From the NCBI GenBank assembly GCA_044225675.1, contig JBGAIH010000047.1:1-26874 (forward strand): DNA of 26,874 nucleotides, read 5' to 3'. Positions within the stretch are counted from its first letter, which is position 1; every line of letters begins with the position of its first letter. The DNA is from JACMQX01 sp044225675. GTDB taxonomy: Bacteria > Pseudomonadota > Gammaproteobacteria > Burkholderiales > Burkholderiaceae_C. Shown here piece after piece: positions 14,721 to 23,001 of the stretch. The notes beneath the pieces were generated by a model. The model worked only from the letters and a program-made list of their open reading frames with translations. It ran no database searches and was not told the DNA's origin. Position numbers and translations under genes: made by a program.

Positions 14721-15815
14721 ATGAGTCTGAAGTGCGGCATTGTAGGCTTGCCCAACGTTGGTAAATCCACCCTGTTCAATGCCCTGACCAAGGCCGGCAT
14801 CGCCGCCGAGAACTATCCGTTCTGCACGATCGAGCCCAACGTCGGCATCGTCGAGCTGCCCGATCCGCGGCTGGCCCAGCTGTCGGAGATCGTCAAGCCC
14901 GAACGCATCGTGCCAGCGATCGTGGAGTTTGTCGACATCGCGGGCCTGGTGGCCGGCGCGAGCAAGGGCGAGGGCCTTGGCAACCAGTTCCTCGCGCACA
15001 TCCGCGAGACCGACGCCGTGGTCAACGTCGTGCGCTGCTTCGACGACGCCAACGTGATCCACGTGGCCGGCCGGGTCGACCCGGTCTCCGACATCGAGGT
15101 CATCCAGACCGAGCTGTGCCTGGCCGACCTGGCCACCGTCGACAAGAGCCTGGCGCGCTACACCAAGGCCGCCAAGTCGGGCAACGACAAGGAAGCGACC
15201 AAGCTGGTGCCGATCCTCACCCGGGTGCAGGCCGCGCTCAACGAAGGCAAGCCGGTGCGCACGCTCGAATTCAGCGCCGAGGAGAAGGCGCTGATCAAGC
15301 CGCTGTTCCTCATCACCGCCAAGCCCGCGATGTTCGTGGGCAACGTGGCCGAGGACGGCTTCGACAACAACCCCCACCTCGACCGCCTGCGCGAGTACGC
15401 CGCCAGCCAGAATGCGCCCGTGGTCGCGATCTGCGCCAAGATCGAATCCGAGATGGCCGACATGAGCGACGAGGACAAGCAGATGTTCCTCGCCGAGATC
15501 GGCCAGGAAGAGCCGGGCCTGAACCGTCTGATCCGAGCGGCCTTCAAGCTGCTGGGCCTGCAGACCTACTTCACCGCCGGCGTCAAGGAAGTGCGCGCCT
15601 GGACCGTCCCCATCGGCGCCACCGGCCCGCAGGCCGCCGGCGTCATCCACACCGACTTCGAGCGTGGCTACATCCGCGCCCAGACCATCGCCTTCGAAGA
15701 CTACATCGCCTTCAAGGGCGAGCAGGGCGCCAAGGAAGCCGGCAAGATGCGCTCGGAAGGCAAGGAGTACATCGTCAAGGATGGGGATGTGATGAACTTT
15801 TTGTTCAACGTCTGA
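14721..15815 (+). CDS. ychF: YchF/Ola1-family redox-regulated ATPase
   Basis: A 364-residue Obg-like P-loop ATPase. The Walker A is GLPNVGKST (9-17), switch II reads VDIAGLVAGASKGEGLGNQF, and the nucleotide-specificity motif is NVAED in place of NKxD, the change that makes YchF prefer ATP over GTP. A coiled-coil insertion and a C-terminal TGS domain (about 280-364; TYFTAGVKEVRAW, ending in VMNFLFNV) complete the family layout. YchF binds ribosomes and affects oxidative-stress responses and translation-initiation fidelity. The start was placed at the ATG after a strong gaggtga ribosome site; an upstream in-frame ATG at 14694 would add nine residues and lacks such a site. Only 36 bases separate it from the divergent receptor gene. 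Confidence 0.97.
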   Translation: MSLKCGIVGLPNVGKSTLFNALTKAGIAAENYPFCTIEPNVGIVELPDPRLAQLSEIVKPERIVPAIVEFVDIAGLVAGASKGEGLGNQFLAHIRETDAVVNVVRCFDDANVIHVAGRVDPVSDIEVIQTELCLADLATVDKSLARYTKAAKSGNDKEATKLVPILTRVQAALNEGKPVRTLEFSAEEKALIKPLFLITAKPAMFVGNVAEDGFDNNPHLDRLREYAASQNAPVVAICAKIESEMADMSDEDKQMFLAEIGQEEPGLNRLIRAAFKLLGLQTYFTAGVKEVRAWTVPIGATGPQAAGVIHTDFERGYIRAQTIAFEDYIAFKGEQGAKEAGKMRSEGKEYIVKDGDVMNFLFNV

Positions 15816-15824
15816 GCCTCGATC

Positions 15825-15848
15825 CGCCGGCCGAGTCTTCGGCCGGCG
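15825..15848. terminator. Perfect 10-bp hairpin after ychF
   Basis: The stem cgccggccga pairs perfectly with tcggccggcg around a four-base loop (gtct), nine bases after the ychF stop and between convergent genes. It has no T run, so it may act with Rho or in both directions. Confidence 0.5.
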
Positions 15849-15932
15849 CCTACCCGGCCGAGGGCGTCCCTGCTGCGGCTTCGAACAGCTCGCCCGTCTC
15901 GTCGCCTGCGCCTGTCGCGTGCAGCGCCAGCC

Positions 15933-17480
15933 TCATGGCGCACCCTTCCCTGCGCGGATCGCCCCGGCCCGCGCGGCCACCGCCTCCTTCTCCTGCACCG
16001 TGAGCCGCGCGAGGTTCTTCACCTGCAGCGCCATGCGCGGGTTGGCGGCCATCAGCGCTTCGTGCCGCATGAGGAAGTCCCAGTACAGCGTGGTGAAGGG
16101 GCAGGCTCGCTCGCCGGTGCGCTCGCCCGGGTCGTAGCGGCAGCCGCTGCAATGTGGGCTCATGCGCTGGATGTACTTGCCGGTGGCCACGTACGGCTTG
16201 CTGCCCATCACCCCGCCGTCGGCGTACTGGCTCATGCCCAGGGTGTTGGGCAGTTCCACCCATTCCACCGCATCCACATACACCGCCAGGTACCAGGTGT
16301 GCACCTGCCGGGGCTCGACGCCGAGCAGCAGCGCGTACAGGCCGGTGACCATGAGGCGCTGGATGTGGTTGGCGTAGCCGTGCGCGAGCGTCTGCCCGAG
16401 CACGTCGCGCAGGCAGGCCATGTCGGTCTCGCCGGTCCAGTACCAGGGCGGCAGGTCCTGTCGCGCCTCCAGCCGGTTGCGTTCGGCATAGCCGGGCATC
16501 TGCGTCCAGTAGATGCCGCGCACGTACTCGCGCCAGCCGAGGATCTGGCGGATGAAGCCCTCCACGCTCGCGAGCGGCGCCCGGCCCTCGCGCCATGCAG
16601 CCTCGGCCGCGGCGACCACTTCATGCGGGTCCAGCAGCTTGAGGTTGAGCGCGGCCGAGATGTGCGAGTGGTAGAGCCACGAATCGCCCGGCCACATCGC
16701 GTCCTGGTAGCGGCCGAAGAGCGGCAGCCGGTCGTCGATGAAGGCGGCCAGCGACTGCAGCGCCTGCTCGCGCGTGACCGGCCAGGCAAAGCTGTCGAGC
16801 CGGCCGGGGTGGCTGGCAAAGCGGGTGTTGACCTCGTCGATGACTTCGCGCGTGATCGCATCGGGCTCGAAGCGCACCCGTGGCGGCACCCAGCCCGGGC
16901 CGCGCGCGTCGAAGGCTTCGCGGTTGTCGCTGTCGAAGTTCCACTGGCCGCCCTCGGGCTCGCCCTGCGCGTCGAGCAGGATGCGGTGGCGCCGGCGCTG
17001 CTCGCGGTAGAAGAACTCCATGCGCAGCGACTTGCGGCCCTTGGCATGGGCCGCGAACTCGCGCACGGTGACGAAGAAGTGGCGGTCCTCGCGGATGTCG
17101 AGCGGCACGTCGCCCGCCGCAGCCGCGCCCTTGACCGCCTGCAGCACGCGCCAGTCGCCGGGCGCCGTCATCACGAGCTGCCGCGGCCGCAGGCGCCGCA
17201 GGTCGGCCGCGAGCTGGGCGGCCAGCGTGCCGGCGTTGTCCGGAGCATCGAGCCGCGTGTAGTGCACCGTGCGGCCGACCGATTCCAGTGCGATGCGGAA
17301 GTGGCGCATGGCCGACAGGAACAGCGCGATGCGCGCCTTGCCCGACCAGACATGCTCCGACTCGTCGGCCACCTCGGCCATCCAGACCGCGTCCTGCGCG
17401 GCATCGAAGCCGTCGAAGCCCGACGCTTGCAGATCGAGCTGGTCGCCCAGCACGATGACGAGGCTGCGCAGTTCAGCCAC
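15933..17480 (-). CDS. Iron-sulfur bacterial cryptochrome/(6-4) photolyase (PhrB class)
   Basis: A 515-residue photolyase of the FeS-BCP class, which repairs (6-4) UV photoproducts using light, FAD and an antenna chromophore. The N-terminal alpha/beta domain starts with RSLVIVLGDQLD. The helical FAD domain holds NHIQRLMVTGLYALLLGV and WVELPNTLGMSQYADGGVMGSKPY. The four [4Fe-4S] cysteines are C356, C444, C447 and C460. In Agrobacterium PhrB they are 350, 438, 441 and 454, so spacing is identical with an offset of six. The catalytic His of PhrB (366) corresponds to H372 here. The start is a GTG overlapping the upstream DUF2256 gene by eight bases; no ATG lies near the conserved N-terminus. A 28-codon open frame overlaps the stop but looks non-coding. 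Confidence 0.93.
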   Translation of the reverse strand: MAELRSLVIVLGDQLDLQASGFDGFDAAQDAVWMAEVADESEHVWSGKARIALFLSAMRHFRIALESVGRTVHYTRLDAPDNAGTLAAQLAADLRRLRPRQLVMTAPGDWRVLQAVKGAAAAGDVPLDIREDRHFFVTVREFAAHAKGRKSLRMEFFYREQRRRHRILLDAQGEPEGGQWNFDSDNREAFDARGPGWVPPRVRFEPDAITREVIDEVNTRFASHPGRLDSFAWPVTREQALQSLAAFIDDRLPLFGRYQDAMWPGDSWLYHSHISAALNLKLLDPHEVVAAAEAAWREGRAPLASVEGFIRQILGWREYVRGIYWTQMPGYAERNRLEARQDLPPWYWTGETDMACLRDVLGQTLAHGYANHIQRLMVTGLYALLLGVEPRQVHTWYLAVYVDAVEWVELPNTLGMSQYADGGVMGSKPYVATGKYIQRMSPHCSGCRYDPGERTGERACPFTTLYWDFLMRHEALMAANPRMALQVKNLARLTVQEKEAVAARAGAIRAGKGAP

Positions 17481-17658
17481 GGCGTGGCGTGCCCTGGCGG
17501 CAGGCGTCGGAGCAGTACTTGACCTCGTCCCAGTTCTTCGCCCAGCGGCGCCGCCAGGACATGGGAAGGCCGCAGCATGCACAGGTTTTGCTGGGCAGCG
17601 CGGCCTTGTTGCCGCGAAACGGCCGCGGCGCCGGAGCGGGCGAGGGAGAGCGGGGCAT
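17473..17658 (-). CDS. DUF2256 small zinc-ribbon-like protein
   Basis: A 61-residue protein matching the DUF2256 pattern: KTCACCGLPMSWRRRWAKNW followed by DEVKYCSDACR. Its two cysteine pairs, C26-x2-C29 and C49-x3-C53, probably bind zinc. A basic, Pro-rich tail of about 20 residues precedes it. Short DUF2256 proteins are often found beside or fused to cryptochrome/photolyase genes, and here the stop overlaps the photolyase GTG start by eight bases. Translational coupling and a shared task in light-dependent repair are likely, but the molecular function is unknown. Start ATG at 17658. Confidence 0.88.
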   Translation of the reverse strand: MPRSPSPAPAPRPFRGNKAALPSKTCACCGLPMSWRRRWAKNWDEVKYCSDACRQGTPRRG

Positions 17659-17711
17659 GGCGCGATGCTAAGGGAAGCGCCGCGCCTGCGCACAGGCGCC
17701 TGACATGCCCA

Positions 17712-17751
17712 CCGGCGGCGTCGGCCTGATGGGGCGGGACGGCGCCGCCGG
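17712..17751 (-). terminator. Weak hairpin downstream of the lipoprotein gene
   Basis: A nine-base stem (ccggcggcg with cgccgccgg) and a 22-base loop lie ten bases past the lipoprotein stop. The stem is stable, but the loop is long and there is no T run, so a terminator role is tentative. Confidence 0.25.
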
Positions 17752-17760
17752 GCCGGCCGG

Positions 17761-19197
17761 TCAGCGGAAGGTGAAGCTGCGGTCGTTGACGCGCACCTTG
17801 CGGATCTGCCAGTCGCCGGCGGTGGTGTTGCCGCTGGAGCCAAGGAACAGGAAGGCGCCGGCGTGGGCCTTGCCGCAGGTGGCCGGCGCGGTGTCGGCCA
17901 GGCTCGCACCGGTGTCGCAGGCCGGGTCGGCCGCCTTGTCGCGGAACAGGCCGCCGTCACCCGAGACGCCGTCGACGATGCAGGCGTCCGGATAGGTGGC
18001 GTAGTCGAAGCCCTCCAGCGTGAACTGCGAGCCGTGATCGACTTCTTCCACGCCGGTGTCGTTGCCTGCCACCGCGCCGGCCGAGATGCGCCAGCCGCCC
18101 GTGGCCGGCGTGAAGGTCATGGCGCTGAACTGCGCGTTCGAGAAGAACGTGGGCTGGTCCTGGATGAAGCGGTAGTACGCGTCGAAGGTCAGCAGGCGAT
18201 GGCGGGCGCGCGCGTCGGCCAGCGTTGCATTGGCGGGCAGCGGCGCGCGGTCGCAGTGCAGGTCGACCATCAGGTTGAGCGAGACGTAGGGGTTCGGCAG
18301 GTCAAAGGGCGTGAGCGGCTTGAGCTCGACCGACACTTCTCGCAGGTCCTTGAGCTTCATGCCGGCCAGGCCGGGCAGTTGCAGCACGGCCTTGTTGCCG
18401 GCGCCGCTTCCCACATAGGCGCCGATGGCTGACGGGCCTGCCGCAGCGGTGCGCATGCTGAGCACGCCGTCGGCGATCGACAGGGTTGCGGAATTGAGCT
18501 GCGGCATGGCTGCGACGTCCGCCGCAACCAGCACGTCGGTGTAGGGGATCACCAGCGTTGCCGTGCCCTGGGACGCGACCAAGGCGACCAGCGATTCGTA
18601 GCTTTGCCCAGAGGTGGCCAGCGAAGTCTTGAGGGCTTCGAGCAGGTCGTCAAGTGGGTCGCCATCGGTGGGCGAGAAGCCGACCGTCAGCAGGTCGCCG
18701 GGCGGCACTGTGTAGCCCGAGCCCGCCAGGCTCGCCGAAACGGCGGCCTGACCGGCCGGCAGCCGCGCCGCCAGCAGGGGCAGCGCCGTCGCCAGCGTGG
18801 CCTTGTTCGCGGCGAACCAGGCGGCCGGCGTGCTGCCTGCTGCGGCGGCGACAATCAGGTCGGTCAGCGGGGTGACGTTCACCGGGCCTTGCGCCTGCGC
18901 GATGGAATGCAGCGTCACGGCCGGTGTGCCGCCGGTGACGGTGACAAAGCAGGGGAACTGCTGCCCGCCGTTGAGCGCGAGCGACCAGGCGCCGGAGGCC
19001 GAGGTCGTGGTGGTGAGCGCCTCGCCCACCACGCATTGCATGGACACGCTGGCGTTGGCCAGCGGCTGGCCGACGGCTGCTGTGCCATTGACGGTGGCGG
19101 TGGGTGGGTCGTCGCCGCCGCAGGCCGACAGGCCGAGGCCGACCGAGAGGATGAGCGCGAGGCAGGCAGCCGGCCTCGCAAGCGTGTGGAGTTTCAT
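17761..19197 (-). CDS. Unrecognised lipoprotein
   Basis: A 478-residue lipoprotein of unknown function. The signal peptide ends in a lipobox (LSAC) with the lipidated Cys at 26, followed by Gly-Gly-Asp-Asp; the Asp residues after the first Gly do not settle inner versus outer membrane sorting. Residues of about 33-75 (ATVNGTAAVGQPLANASVSM, SASGAWSLAL) resemble the start of a carboxypeptidase-regulatory or transthyretin-like fold. A helical, Ala/Leu-rich middle (about 100-200) and a beta-rich C-terminal half follow, with several Cys that could form disulfides in the periplasm (for example in PDACIVDG and DPACDTG). The ATG is preceded by aaaaaggga. The neighbours give no functional hint. Similar long lipoproteins occur in Burkholderiales, but I cannot name a family. 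Confidence 0.8.
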   Translation of the reverse strand: MKLHTLARPAACLALILSVGLGLSACGGDDPPTATVNGTAAVGQPLANASVSMQCVVGEALTTTTSASGAWSLALNGGQQFPCFVTVTGGTPAVTLHSIAQAQGPVNVTPLTDLIVAAAAGSTPAAWFAANKATLATALPLLAARLPAGQAAVSASLAGSGYTVPPGDLLTVGFSPTDGDPLDDLLEALKTSLATSGQSYESLVALVASQGTATLVIPYTDVLVAADVAAMPQLNSATLSIADGVLSMRTAAAGPSAIGAYVGSGAGNKAVLQLPGLAGMKLKDLREVSVELKPLTPFDLPNPYVSLNLMVDLHCDRAPLPANATLADARARHRLLTFDAYYRFIQDQPTFFSNAQFSAMTFTPATGGWRISAGAVAGNDTGVEEVDHGSQFTLEGFDYATYPDACIVDGVSGDGGLFRDKAADPACDTGASLADTAPATCGKAHAGAFLFLGSSGNTTAGDWQIRKVRVNDRSFTFR

Positions 19198-19226
19198 GGG
19201 ATCCCTTTTTCAGATGTGTGACAGCA

Positions 19227-19252
19227 GGCCGCGACAGAAACGTCGCGTGGCC
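19227..19252. promoter_or_regulatory. Inverted repeat upstream of the lipoprotein gene
   Basis: CGCGAC and GTCGCG form a six-base stem around a six-base loop; beyond a two-base bulge GGC pairs with GCC. It lies 30-55 bases upstream of the lipoprotein ATG and could be an operator or a leader hairpin. No promoter hexamers are clear around it. Confidence 0.3.
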
Positions 19253-19402
19253 CGAGGGTGGGGCATGGTGGGGATGCCGTCTGTGCGTCAACGCCCGGAA
19301 GGGCCTGTACAGCGCAGGATCGAAGGAAGCAGGGTGTGGAACGCGGGGGCGGCTTGTGGCGTGCGGAACGCCGGCTGATGCGGCAGGGGCTATGCCGCCG
19401 GC

Positions 19403-19885
19403 TCAGAGTCCCGGCGTGCCCGGCCAGAAGTGGATCAGCACCGACGTCATGATCAGGTAGCGCAGGAACTTGCCGATCAGCATGTAGCCCGCGCAGGGCC
19501 AGAAGGGCAGGCGCAGCCAGCCGGCCACCGCGCACAGCGGATCGCCCACCAGCGGCAGCCAGGCCAGCAGGCAGGCCTTCGGGCCGAGCCGCTCCAGCCA
19601 GGCGATCACGCGCGTGTGATGGCTTGAATGCTGGTACTTGTCCACCACCTCATGCGCGCCGTAGCCCAGCCACCAGTCCAGCATGCCGCCGAGCGTGTTG
19701 CCGGCGGTGGCCACGAAGATCGCGGGCCAGAACATCGAGGGGTTGAGCTGCAGCAGGCCGAACAGCACCGGTTCGGAGCCGACCGGCAGCAGCGTCGCCG
19801 AAATGAAGGACGCGACGAACAGCGTGCTCAGGCCGAACTCGGGCAGCGCGAGCAGCGCGAGGGTGGAGTTCAGCCAGGCTTGCAT
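19403..19885 (-). CDS. YqaA/DedA-like inner-membrane protein
   Basis: A 160-residue membrane protein of the YqaA branch of the SNARE-associated/DedA superfamily. Hydrophobic spans include FGLSTLFVASFISATLLPVG, SMFWPAIFVATAGNTLGGML, the CLLAWLPLVGDPLCAVAGWL segment and GYMLIGKFLRYLIMTSVLIH. The motifs SATLLPVGSEP, GNTLGGMLDWWLGY and WLPLVGDPLCAVAGWLRLP are family hallmarks. DedA proteins take part in lipid-carrier transport and membrane homeostasis; YqaA itself is uncharacterised. The start ATG at 19885 was chosen because the family begins here; an in-frame ATG at 19924 would add 13 residues. A TATACT hexamer lies nine bases upstream, close enough to suggest a very short leader if it is the promoter. 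Confidence 0.88.
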   Translation of the reverse strand: MQAWLNSTLALLALPEFGLSTLFVASFISATLLPVGSEPVLFGLLQLNPSMFWPAIFVATAGNTLGGMLDWWLGYGAHEVVDKYQHSSHHTRVIAWLERLGPKACLLAWLPLVGDPLCAVAGWLRLPFWPCAGYMLIGKFLRYLIMTSVLIHFWPGTPGL

Positions 19886-19983
19886 GGGCTTCAGAGTATA
19901 GGCAGCGGCTTGGGCGCACCGCATAGGCCGCAGCGCTCATCGGCCCGTGGGCGGTGGCCTACACGGCGCAGGCTTCTATACCT

Positions 19984-20023
19984 CAAAAATCGTGCTGGTG
20001 CTGAATTTTTGGGCAGCTACAAT
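19984..20023 (+). promoter_or_regulatory. AT-rich promoter region of dusB-fis with inverted repeat
   Basis: A TACAAT -10 candidate lies at 20018-20023, 46 bases before the dusB ATG. A seven-base inverted repeat (caaaaat at 19984-19990, atttttg at 20005-20011, 14-base spacer) frames the place where a -35 would be; no good -35 hexamer is seen. This is one of the few AT-rich patches in the window. Fis-family regulators bind AT-rich DNA, so feedback is possible but not shown. Confidence 0.4.
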
Positions 20024-20069
20024 CGTGCCTCATTTTTCAGCAGCCCAGCCCTCCCCGCATTCCCCCGCC

Positions 20070-21113
20070 ATGCAGATCGGTTCCCATGTTCTTGCGAACA
20101 ACGTGTTCGCCGCGCCCATGGCAGGCGTGACCGACCGGCCGTTCCGCCAGTTGTGCAAGACGCTGGGCGCGGGCTATGCGGTCAGCGAGATGGTGACCTC
20201 GCGCCGCGATCTGTGGGACAGCCTCAAGACCTCGCGCCGCGCCAATCACGACGGCGAGATCGAACCGATCGCCGTGCAGATCGCGGGCACCGACGCGGCC
20301 ATGATGGCCGACGCGGCCGCGTACAACATCGACCGGGGCGCGCAGATCATCGACATCAACATGGGCTGCCCCGCCAAGAAGGTCTGCAACAAGTGGGCGG
20401 GCTCGGCGCTGATGCAGGACGAGGCGCTGGCGCTGTCGATCGCCGAGGCCGTGGTGGCGGCGTGCGCGCCCCGCAACGTGCCGGTCACGCTCAAGATGCG
20501 CACCGGCTGGCGTGCCGACCAGCGCAACGCCGTCACGCTGGCCCGGGCCTTCGAGTCGGCCGGCATCCAGATGCTCGCGGTGCATGGCCGCACGCGCGAA
20601 CAGGGCTACGGCGGTGAGGCGGAGTACGACACCATCGCCGCGGTCAAGGCGGCGGTGCGCATCCCCGTGGTTGCCAACGGCGACATCACCACGCCGCAGA
20701 AGGCGCGCGAGGTGCTGGCGCGCACCGGCGCCGACGCGGTGATGATCGGCCGCGCCGCGCAGGGCCGGCCCTGGATCTTCCGCGAGGTGGCGCATTACCT
20801 GGCCACCGGCACGCTGCCGGCGCCGCCGCTGGTGGCCGAGGTTCGCCGCCTGCTGCTGGACCACCTGCGCGAACACTACGGCCTGTATGGCGAGCGCACC
20901 GGCGTGCGCACCGCGCGCAAGCACATCGGCTGGTACGTGAAGTCGCTGCCCGGTGGCGAAGCCTTCCGGGCCCGGATGAACCTGCTGGACGACTGCCAGG
21001 CGCAGCTGGATGCGGTCGCCGGATTCTTTGATGCGCTGGGCGCGGTCGCCGACCGCATGCCGGGCAGCGCGGGCGCCCCGACGCAGGCGCGCGGCGCGGA
21101 GGTCACACCATGA
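20070..21113 (+). CDS. dusB: tRNA-dihydrouridine synthase B
   Basis: A 347-residue FMN enzyme that reduces uridine to dihydrouridine in the tRNA D-loop. The TIM-barrel domain opens with FAAPMAGVTDRPFRQLC. The catalytic segment is INMGCPAKKVCNKWAGSAL with Cys 100. FMN-phosphate binding is seen in VVANGDITTPQKAREVL and GADAVMIGRAAQGRPWIF. The C-terminal helical domain contains RTARKHIGWYVKSLPG, which holds tRNA. The short Ala/Gly/Pro tail is unconserved. The ATG at 20070 fits the family N-terminus; no strong ribosome site is visible, only a C-rich leader. The stop overlaps fis by four bases, the same dusB-fis order as in Enterobacteria. Confidence 0.96.
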   Translation: MQIGSHVLANNVFAAPMAGVTDRPFRQLCKTLGAGYAVSEMVTSRRDLWDSLKTSRRANHDGEIEPIAVQIAGTDAAMMADAAAYNIDRGAQIIDINMGCPAKKVCNKWAGSALMQDEALALSIAEAVVAACAPRNVPVTLKMRTGWRADQRNAVTLARAFESAGIQMLAVHGRTREQGYGGEAEYDTIAAVKAAVRIPVVANGDITTPQKAREVLARTGADAVMIGRAAQGRPWIFREVAHYLATGTLPAPPLVAEVRRLLLDHLREHYGLYGERTGVRTARKHIGWYVKSLPGGEAFRARMNLLDDCQAQLDAVAGFFDALGAVADRMPGSAGAPTQARGAEVTP

Positions 21114-21346
21114 GCAAGAAACAGATCGAGGAGTGCGTGCGGTCCAGCCTGGAAGGTTACTTCCGGGACCTGCGCGGAACGGAGCCGGACGGCATGTACG
21201 ACATGATGGTCAAGGTGGTGGAAAAGCCGCTGCTGGAGGTCGTCATGAAGCAGGCCGGCGACAACCAGTCCAAGGCGGCCGAGTGGCTGGGCCTGAACCG
21301 CAACACGCTGCGCAAGAAGCTGCTCGAACACAAGCTCATCAAGTAA
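21110..21346 (+). CDS. fis: Fis-family DNA-binding protein
   Basis: A 78-residue nucleoid-associated protein. Its C-terminal helix-turn-helix NQSKAAEWLGLNRNTLRKKL (about 51-70) is the classic Fis DNA-binding unit, and the preceding helices (about 25-48, with PLLEVVMKQAG) form the dimer core. It is about 20 residues shorter than E. coli Fis, lacking much of the flexible N-terminal arm used for recombinase activation, as is usual in betaproteobacteria. The ATGA overlap with dusB implies coupled translation. In Enterobacteria fis level follows growth rate through the dusB promoter; whether that holds here cannot be seen. Confidence 0.95.
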   Translation: MSKKQIEECVRSSLEGYFRDLRGTEPDGMYDMMVKVVEKPLLEVVMKQAGDNQSKAAEWLGLNRNTLRKKLLEHKLIK

Positions 21347-21372
21347 TTTCCTTTTCTCCAGGCCTCTGCCCC

Positions 21373-22944
21373 ATGAACGCACTCATCTCCGTATCCGACA
21401 AGACCGGCGTCGTCGAACTCGCCCAAGGGCTGCACGCGCTGGGCATCCGCCTGCTGTCCACCGGCGGCACCGCCAGGCTGCTGGCCGAGCAGGGCCTGCC
21501 CGTGACCGAGGTGGCCGAGGTCACCGGCTTTCCGGAGATGCTCGACGGCCGCGTCAAGACGCTGCATCCCAAGGTCCACGGCGGCCTGCTCGCGCGGCGC
21601 GACCTGCCCGAGCACATGCGCGCGCTCAAGGAACACGGCATCGACACCATCGACCTGCTGGTGGTCAACCTCTATCCGTTCGAGGCCACGGTCGCCAAGC
21701 CCGGCTGCTCGCTCGAAGACGCGATCGAGAACATCGACGTCGGCGGGCCGGCCATGGTCCGCTCGGCCGCCAAGAATTGGAAGGACGTGGGCGTGCTGAC
21801 CGATGCCTCGCAGTACGAGACCGTGCTGGGCGAACTGCGGGCCGACGGCAAGCTGAGCGATCGCACGAAGTTCGCGCTGTCGGTGGCGGCCTTCAACCGC
21901 ATCAGCAACTACGACGCGGCCATCAGCGACTACCTCTCGCGCATCCAGCCTGACGGCAGCCACGCGCTGTTCTCGGGCCAGGCCAACGGCCGCTTCATCA
22001 AGCTGCAGGACCTGCGCTATGGCGAGAACCCGCATCAGCAGGCCGCGTTCTACCGCGACCTGTACCCGGCGCCCGGCTCACTCGTGACGGCGCGGCAGCT
22101 GCAGGGCAAGGAGCTGTCGTACAACAACATCGCCGATGCGGACGCGGCCTGGGAATGCGTCAAGAGCTTCGACGTGCCGGCCTGCGTGATCGTCAAGCAT
22201 GCCAATCCGTGCGGCGTGGCGGTCGGAGCCGACGCGCTCGAGGCCTATTCCAAGGCCTTCAAGACCGACCCGACCTCGGCCTTCGGCGGCATCATCGCGC
22301 TCAATCGCACGCTCGACGGCGCGGCGGCCCAGGCGATCTCGAAGCAGTTCGTCGAGGTGCTGATGGCGCCGGGCTTCACCGCCGAGGCGCTGGAGATCTT
22401 CAAGGCCAAGGCGAACGTGCGCATCCTGCAGATCGACCTGCCCCCGGGCGGCCGCACCGACTGGGACAACGGCCGCAACCTGATGGACGTCAAGCGTGTG
22501 GGCTCGGGCCTGCTCATGCAGACCGCCGACAACAAGGAACTCACGCTGGCCGACCTCAAGGTCGTGACGAAGAAGGCGCCGACGCAGCAGCAGCTGCAGG
22601 ACCTGCTGTTCGCCTGGAAGGTGGCCAAGTACGTCAAGTCCAACGCCATCGTGTTCTGCAAGGACGGCATGACCATGGGCGTGGGCGCGGGCCAGATGAG
22701 CCGGCTCGATTCGGCCCGCATCGCGAGCATCAAGGCCGGCCATGCCGGTCTCACGCTCGCGGGCACCGTGGTGGCCAGCGACGCGTTCTTCCCGTTCCGC
22801 GATGGGCTGGACGTGGTGGTGGATGCGGGCGCCGAATGCGTGATCCAGCCGGGCGGGTCGATGCGCGACGCCGAAGTCATTGCCGCCGCCGACGAGCGCG
22901 GCGTGGCGATGGTGTTCTCGGGCGTGCGGCACTTCCGGCACTGA
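21373..22944 (+). CDS. purH: Bifunctional AICAR transformylase/IMP cyclohydrolase
   Basis: A 523-residue enzyme for the last two steps of IMP synthesis. The N-terminal MGS-like cyclohydrolase domain (about 1-195) has ALISVSDKTGVVELAQGL, LLSTGGTARLL and GRVKTLHPKVHGGLLARRD. The transformylase domain contains the catalytic segment VKHANPCGVAVG with Lys 275 and His 276, then TSAFGGIIALNR, and ends in GGSMRDAEVIAAADERGVAM plus VFSGVRHFRH. Length is that of the family. The gene begins 26 bases after fis, without a clear ribosome site, and probably belongs to the dusB-fis transcript. In related genomes purH is usually followed by ruvC; here an RHS gene follows. Confidence 0.97.
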   Translation: MNALISVSDKTGVVELAQGLHALGIRLLSTGGTARLLAEQGLPVTEVAEVTGFPEMLDGRVKTLHPKVHGGLLARRDLPEHMRALKEHGIDTIDLLVVNLYPFEATVAKPGCSLEDAIENIDVGGPAMVRSAAKNWKDVGVLTDASQYETVLGELRADGKLSDRTKFALSVAAFNRISNYDAAISDYLSRIQPDGSHALFSGQANGRFIKLQDLRYGENPHQQAAFYRDLYPAPGSLVTARQLQGKELSYNNIADADAAWECVKSFDVPACVIVKHANPCGVAVGADALEAYSKAFKTDPTSAFGGIIALNRTLDGAAAQAISKQFVEVLMAPGFTAEALEIFKAKANVRILQIDLPPGGRTDWDNGRNLMDVKRVGSGLLMQTADNKELTLADLKVVTKKAPTQQQLQDLLFAWKVAKYVKSNAIVFCKDGMTMGVGAGQMSRLDSARIASIKAGHAGLTLAGTVVASDAFFPFRDGLDVVVDAGAECVIQPGGSMRDAEVIAAADERGVAMVFSGVRHFRH

Positions 22945-22976
22945 GGGCACTGAGGCCCGTCGTTTTCTGTGCCCTC
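22943..22976 (+). terminator. Hairpin overlapping the purH stop
   Basis: The stem gagggcac pairs with gtgccctc across an 18-base loop that contains a tttt run. The hairpin begins inside the purH stop codon. No T run follows, so it may be Rho-linked or serve another role. Confidence 0.35.
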
Positions 22977-23001
22977 CCGCGTGAGGTCACACCGGCTTGA
23001 T

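Noticed and set aside
15850..15936. A 28-codon minus-strand frame whose ATG overlaps the photolyase stop
   Set aside because: The ATGA overlap is tempting, but the product is short, matches nothing I know and ends near the hairpin; chance is likely.
19286..19291. TTGACG on the minus strand as a -35 for the lipoprotein gene
   Set aside because: No acceptable -10 lies 15-19 bases downstream of it.
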